Assembly: GCA_016708025.1 (NCBI GenBank)
Contig: JADJGQ010000002.1
Location: forward strand, 62,001 to 126,000
Source: a bacterium
GTDB lineage: Bacteria; Zixibacteria; MSB-5A5; GN15; FEB-12
DNA length: 64,000 bases
Direction: 5' to 3'
The notes under the pieces were generated by a model. That model was not told the DNA's origin and searched no databases. It saw only the letters and a program-made list of their open reading frames with translations. The stretch's first letter is position 1. Each line of letters starts with the position of its first letter. Shown in pieces: positions 60,180 to 64,000 of this stretch. A program made the position numbers and the translations under genes.

Positions 60180-61880
60180 CTACCATCCCCCCGCTTTCCC
60201 ATTCCCTCTCGGGTCGGAGGAGGGGATCATCGCGCCGGAACTATCTATCGCGATCAACTGCAGATTGCACCAGGCCGGTATCTTCTTGATAACATACCCG
60301 CGCGCTTTCATCTCCTCACTCACCGATCCTGCCCAACTCGCTTCCTCAAGATAAAGCGTATCCGGCACCCATTGATGATGGAATCGCGGCGCCGCGACCG
60401 TCGCACTCGGCGAACGGTGGAAGCGCACGTAATTCAAAATCCCTTCGGCAACCGTGGTAATGATCTTCGAGCCACCCGGCGAACCGAGAATCAAGTAGGG
60501 GTGATTTTGTTTCAGAACGAGTGTGGGAGACATCGAAGACAACATCCGCTTTTTCGGTTCGACTTTGTTGGCCTCGCCGCCGATCAGCCCATACGCGTTC
60601 GGCACCCCCGGTTTGATAGAGAAATCATCCATTTCATTGTTGAGCAAAAACCCGGCGCCATCGACTACGAGACATGAGCCAAAGCTAGTATTTAGCGTGT
60701 AGGTGATCGCCACCATATTCCCGGCTGAATCGCAAACAGAATAATGCGTTGTCTGGTCGGATTCATACTGCGGATTCCCCGGTTTTACATCCGATGATGC
60801 GGTCGCGGAATCATGATTCATTCTCGCGCGAAGGCGGGCGACGTATCCACTATCGAGAAGATTCGGCACGTTCCAGAATGATGGGTCACCCAGATGCATC
60901 GAGCGATCGGCATACGCAAGTTTGGCAGCCTCGCAAAAAAGATGGATATACTCGGGTGAGGTCGAGGTCAGTTTCGACAGATCAAACGGCTCGAGCAGCT
61001 TGAGTATCTGTCCGACACAAATGCCACCCGATGATGGCGGCGGCATCGAATAGATATCGAGCGAGTCGAACGTGAAGTGAGTTGGTGCCCGCCAGATCGG
61101 CTGGTAGCCGGCAAGATCCTCGCGGGTGATCAACCCGCCATGTTTCTGCATGGTGGCGACGATCTGTTCGGCGATCTTTCCGTGATAGAATGGCTCAGGG
61201 CCGGAGTCGGCGATCAATTTCAGCGTTGCGGCAAGTTCAGGCTGAAAGAGCGTGTCCCCCGGTCTCGGCGGATGTCCTTTCGGGAGAAAGATCCGGGATG
61301 TCTCTGCGTACCGCTTCAGATTGTCGACATCCTCGGCGATCTCGGAGGAGTTATGTTGGTCAATGACGAGACCATCGCGAGCCAGTTCGATCGCTGGCTG
61401 GACCAGATCATTCCAGGGGAGTTTGCCGTATTTCTTCCAAAGTTCGTGTAGCCCGGCAACAGTCCCCGGCACACCGACTGCTTTCGCACCATACAGCGAA
61501 AGATTCTTGATCACATTGGCGTTGGAATCGAGATACATCGTTTCAATAGCGGCCGAGGGTGCAACCTCACGGAAATCAAGCGCGCGGATCTCGCCCGACC
61601 TGGCATCACGAATAAGCGCAAAGCCGCCACCACCGATATTCCCCGCCTGCGGATAACTGACCGCCAGTGCAAATCCGACAGCGACAGCTACATCAAACGC
61701 ATTTCCCCCCTGCTGGAATATCTGTTCGCCGATCGCGGTTGCTTCCGGCGAGGCAGTCGTGACCGCACCTCGCTGAAATGAAAGTTCGGCGCCAACCGAC
61801 GCGAGTGGTAACAAAAAGAGGGCGATACAGAGTATCGCCCTCATCATGATCGATCGATTGTGCAAAGCCTGAAGCGACAT
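60180..61880 (-). CDS. ggt: Gamma-glutamyltransferase
   Basis: 566 residues from ATG at 61880, with AGGAG upstream. There is a signal peptide around MMRAILCIALFLLPLASVGA. The proenzyme cleaves itself before the catalytic Thr of the TTHYSVCD motif, giving a large and a small subunit. Other family blocks are NIGGGGFALI, ALDFREVAPSA, PSPPPPSSGG-like YSMPPPSSGGICV and GSPGGSKIITTV. It acts in the periplasm on glutathione and other gamma-glutamyl compounds. It lies next to the P5C dehydrogenase gene, and both yield glutamate. Confidence 0.94.
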   Translation of the reverse strand: MSLQALHNRSIMMRAILCIALFLLPLASVGAELSFQRGAVTTASPEATAIGEQIFQQGGNAFDVAVAVGFALAVSYPQAGNIGGGGFALIRDARSGEIRALDFREVAPSAAIETMYLDSNANVIKNLSLYGAKAVGVPGTVAGLHELWKKYGKLPWNDLVQPAIELARDGLVIDQHNSSEIAEDVDNLKRYAETSRIFLPKGHPPRPGDTLFQPELAATLKLIADSGPEPFYHGKIAEQIVATMQKHGGLITREDLAGYQPIWRAPTHFTFDSLDIYSMPPPSSGGICVGQILKLLEPFDLSKLTSTSPEYIHLFCEAAKLAYADRSMHLGDPSFWNVPNLLDSGYVARLRARMNHDSATASSDVKPGNPQYESDQTTHYSVCDSAGNMVAITYTLNTSFGSCLVVDGAGFLLNNEMDDFSIKPGVPNAYGLIGGEANKVEPKKRMLSSMSPTLVLKQNHPYLILGSPGGSKIITTVAEGILNYVRFHRSPSATVAAPRFHHQWVPDTLYLEEASWAGSVSEEMKARGYVIKKIPAWCNLQLIAIDSSGAMIPSSDPRGNGKAGGW

Positions 61881-61902
61881 CGTCACTCCTGACGCAGTTC
61901 GG

Positions 61903-63999
61903 TTACCGTTTTTCGACCAGGTAGATCACGCCATCAGGATACATCACCTTGATCGGCATACCTTCCTTGAGATCCTTGGCAGTTGTTTTGATCGCCTCGA
62001 CACCTTCACCGGCCAGAATATTGGTCAGTTTCAGGTTGGCCGCGGAGAAACCAAGCTCTTTCAGATCGGCACGAACAATGATCTCTTTCTCGCGAGCTTC
62101 GAAACTGTCAGACAGTTCACCCGGAGGCGGGACCACCACAAACAACATCCCCTTCTTTTCACCCATCTGGAAAGCAACATCGACCGATGGATCGGACGAA
62201 TAGAGATGGCTGGTGATATTCTCGCCGGAAAGAGTCGACTCCACAAACGCCAGCTTCTGGTGATTGCCGCCGGAAGCAAAATCGAATGTGAACAGATACA
62301 TCATCCCTTTGAACCGACCGCAACTGACCGCGATGATCTTGGGACCCTCGGTAGCCAGTTTCTTCACTTTAGGGTCATCCGACGGACGGATCGAGCCATA
62401 AATGTAGGTCGGGAATGATCCGTTCTTATGGGTCACTGAACCGATATGATAGTCGGTTGTCGTTTTGATCCGGAAGTGGTTTGCCAGGACTTGGCATTCC
62501 TTGAGATTTTCATCGTACTTCGGCATCAAGCCGCAGAGCACCACGGTCACTCCGGCTTTGGCCAGCTCGACCAAACCTTCCTGATCCTTCTCCGACATCA
62601 CCTCGGCGGTCGGCACAAAGACCATCTTGTATTCTTTGAGTGCGTTCCAGTCGCGGTTCTCGCGAATACCGTAGTGGATCTTCAGTCGCATCAGATCGCG
62701 GCAGAAGCCGGTCATTGATTCATCGACCAGCCGCGGGAGATAGGTGAACTCTTTTTCGCTGGTAGTTCGACGGAGCATGTAGTAGAGACGGTTGGCAACG
62801 ATGCAGACATCGTTTTTCGCCTCCATCTCATCGAAACCGAGCGTGGTGATCGCGTTATTGAAATTCTTGGCAACTTCATACCCGTCGCCGACCGTCCCAT
62901 CCTGGTGCAGCGGCGCGCCATACCAGTAATCGCGATCGACAAACATGTAGTGGTTGAGCCCCTTGAAACCAGCTGCCGCTCCAGCCGCATAATAGAAGCG
63001 GCGGATATTGTCGGTAATCGGCTTCAGCTCACGGTCGCGGTTCGGCATCGCCGATGCTCCGCCCGAGGAGAAGGATGACGCAAAGGCGAATCCATACTCC
63101 GCCTTCAGGAAGCGGGCTTTGTTGACCAGGTCGAAATAATTCCCTTCGGGGAAGACATTCGCGCCGAGGAATGGCGCACGGTCATCAGGCACGAGGTTGA
63201 ACGCCGGAAGCAATTCGCCGGCATTAAAATAGAGCGACCGGAAAAAGAGCGGCTCCACCGTGTAGGACTTAAACAGATCCTCCATCACCTCGAGATAGGT
63301 GTTGAGGGTGTATTCACGGAATTTCATCCAATCCAGTACTTTGGGGTAGTCTTCGAGATCCAGACCGCTGAATTTCTTGGGCGGCTCGACCGTTTCGAAA
63401 CTGGTATGCTTCTCTTTGTAGCGGGATGCCAGCTTTTTGATATCCCCCTGATACAGCCCATCCAGGAATGGCGGGTAATACCGCGCCAGAAGATCCGGAT
63501 TGTAGTCGGCCTTGTCCGGGTCGAGCATTCGACCAAACGAAGTCTCATAATCCAGCTCAACCATAAAGACCGGCCCACGCGGGTGGACGTAATTTTTGGT
63601 CGTCTCGATGAACGCCTTGAAATAGTTCTTCAGGTGAAACTGGAAATTGGAGTGCAGATAGCTGGGGAGGTATCCTCCCGGCACACCAAAAGTAGACGGC
63701 AGCGCGAGTTCATTTCCCTGGGAATCGCGGGCGAGTAAGCGAATATCCTGGAAAAGGTAATTCGGCAATCCACCATTGGTGATCTGCCCATTGATCCACG
63801 GTCCGGGACGAAGCACTACCTTAAACGCAAACTCACGAGCCAGCTCAAGAAAGACGATCAGGTCGCGACGCGGATCGCCATATCCGTTGAAATCAATATA
63901 CTTGCTGTCATCCTGGTGAAGATTCCAGGGGACCGCAGTTGAGATGATACGAAAGCCGGCGCGCTTGATACGCTCAAAACAGATGGACCAATAACGCTT
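61903..63999 (-). CDS. GH35/GH42-like beta-galactosidase, 5'-truncated
   Basis: The frame is open to the window edge, so the N-terminus is missing. The visible part begins inside the TIM barrel: RYWSICFERIKRAGFRIISTAVPWNLHQ, then VVLRPGPWINGQITNGGLPNYLF, a hallmark of GH35-type enzymes. An acidic region in VFMVELDYETSFG sits where the acid/base Glu is expected. A following flavodoxin/trimerisation-like domain with ALKEYKMVFVPTAEVMSEKDQEGLVELAKAGVTVVLCG resembles GH42 A-domain partners. It probably hydrolyses beta-galactosides or related glycans. The gene ends 22 bases before ggt. Confidence 0.8.
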   Translation of the reverse strand, partial: KRYWSICFERIKRAGFRIISTAVPWNLHQDDSKYIDFNGYGDPRRDLIVFLELAREFAFKVVLRPGPWINGQITNGGLPNYLFQDIRLLARDSQGNELALPSTFGVPGGYLPSYLHSNFQFHLKNYFKAFIETTKNYVHPRGPVFMVELDYETSFGRMLDPDKADYNPDLLARYYPPFLDGLYQGDIKKLASRYKEKHTSFETVEPPKKFSGLDLEDYPKVLDWMKFREYTLNTYLEVMEDLFKSYTVEPLFFRSLYFNAGELLPAFNLVPDDRAPFLGANVFPEGNYFDLVNKARFLKAEYGFAFASSFSSGGASAMPNRDRELKPITDNIRRFYYAAGAAAGFKGLNHYMFVDRDYWYGAPLHQDGTVGDGYEVAKNFNNAITTLGFDEMEAKNDVCIVANRLYYMLRRTTSEKEFTYLPRLVDESMTGFCRDLMRLKIHYGIRENRDWNALKEYKMVFVPTAEVMSEKDQEGLVELAKAGVTVVLCGLMPKYDENLKECQVLANHFRIKTTTDYHIGSVTHKNGSFPTYIYGSIRPSDDPKVKKLATEGPKIIAVSCGRFKGMMYLFTFDFASGGNHQKLAFVESTLSGENITSHLYSSDPSVDVAFQMGEKKGMLFVVVPPPGELSDSFEAREKEIIVRADLKELGFSAANLKLTNILAGEGVEAIKTTAKDLKEGMPIKVMYPDGVIYLVEKR

Positions 64000-64000
64000 G

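Noticed and set aside
1..64000. CRISPR array or insertion sequence
   Set aside because: No regularly spaced direct repeats and no transposase-like protein were seen on either strand.

Overview
The window looks like a chromosomal segment of a Gram-negative bacterium of the Fibrobacteres-Chlorobi-Bacteroidetes (FCB) side of the tree, possibly an uncultured candidate phylum such as Zixibacteria. The placement rests on two secreted proteins ending in a type IX secretion (Por) type A sorting domain with the NYPNPFN motif, on SBBP and putative-Ig repeat proteins, an OmpA protein with thrombospondin type 3 repeats, a SpoIID-like lipoprotein and a long type 2 isoleucyl-tRNA synthetase. The phylum is an inference. 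Promoters that can be read follow the sigma-70 pattern (TTGACA, 16-17 bp, TATACT or similar). No CRISPR array, insertion sequence, rRNA gene or prophage was seen.

The most interesting part is 0.5-6 kb. Three tandem tiny genes, each with its own ribosome binding site, encode 33-39 residue peptides with a fixed start (MIYLIDP), a variable Cys-rich middle and a fixed PLYG(V/T)P end. A fourth, frameshifted copy follows. Next come two overlapping radical SAM/SPASM enzymes and an ABC exporter. This has the layout of a ribosomally made, post-translationally modified peptide (RiPP) locus, and I do not recognise the precursor family.

From 6 to 14 kb lie a TPR protein, the redox repressor gene rex (its promoter flanked by two Rex-type operators), alanine racemase, a decayed intradiol dioxygenase gene, and ileS, a dksA-like gene and lspA. 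From 14 to 18 kb, a foldback repeat region precedes a large secreted Ig/cohesin-like/dockerin-like protein. Its 1.1 kb upstream region holds a structured leader, a promoter and several TTGTGA-N6-TCACAA dyads. From 18 to 24 kb come an outer-membrane-like barrel, a helical periplasmic protein, and an NtrC-type regulator with its frameshifted histidine kinase.

From 24 to 33 kb are tRNA-Glu with a clear promoter, a ChrB-domain protein, a membrane TPR protein, a TMEM175-like channel, a peroxiredoxin, a bactofilin-like membrane protein, CstA and a diguanylate cyclase. From 33 to 42 kb, nagZ and anmK (cell-wall recycling) are followed by SpoIID-like and OmpA-like envelope proteins, a 2H phosphoesterase and an SBBP-repeat secreted protein. 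From 42 to 48 kb, small enzymes precede a trehalose cluster: a fused trehalose-6-phosphate synthase/phosphatase, a DUF5752 protein and a TreT-like glycosyltransferase.

From 48 to 64 kb are a CPA2 antiporter, a LemA-TPM-TPM operon, a surface-sugar group (UDP-GlcNAc 2-epimerase, class V aminotransferase, GT4), a small multiheme cytochrome, a 1-pyrroline-5-carboxylate dehydrogenase, gamma-glutamyltransferase and a truncated GH35-like beta-galactosidase. Intergenic spaces often carry short dispersed palindromic repeats.
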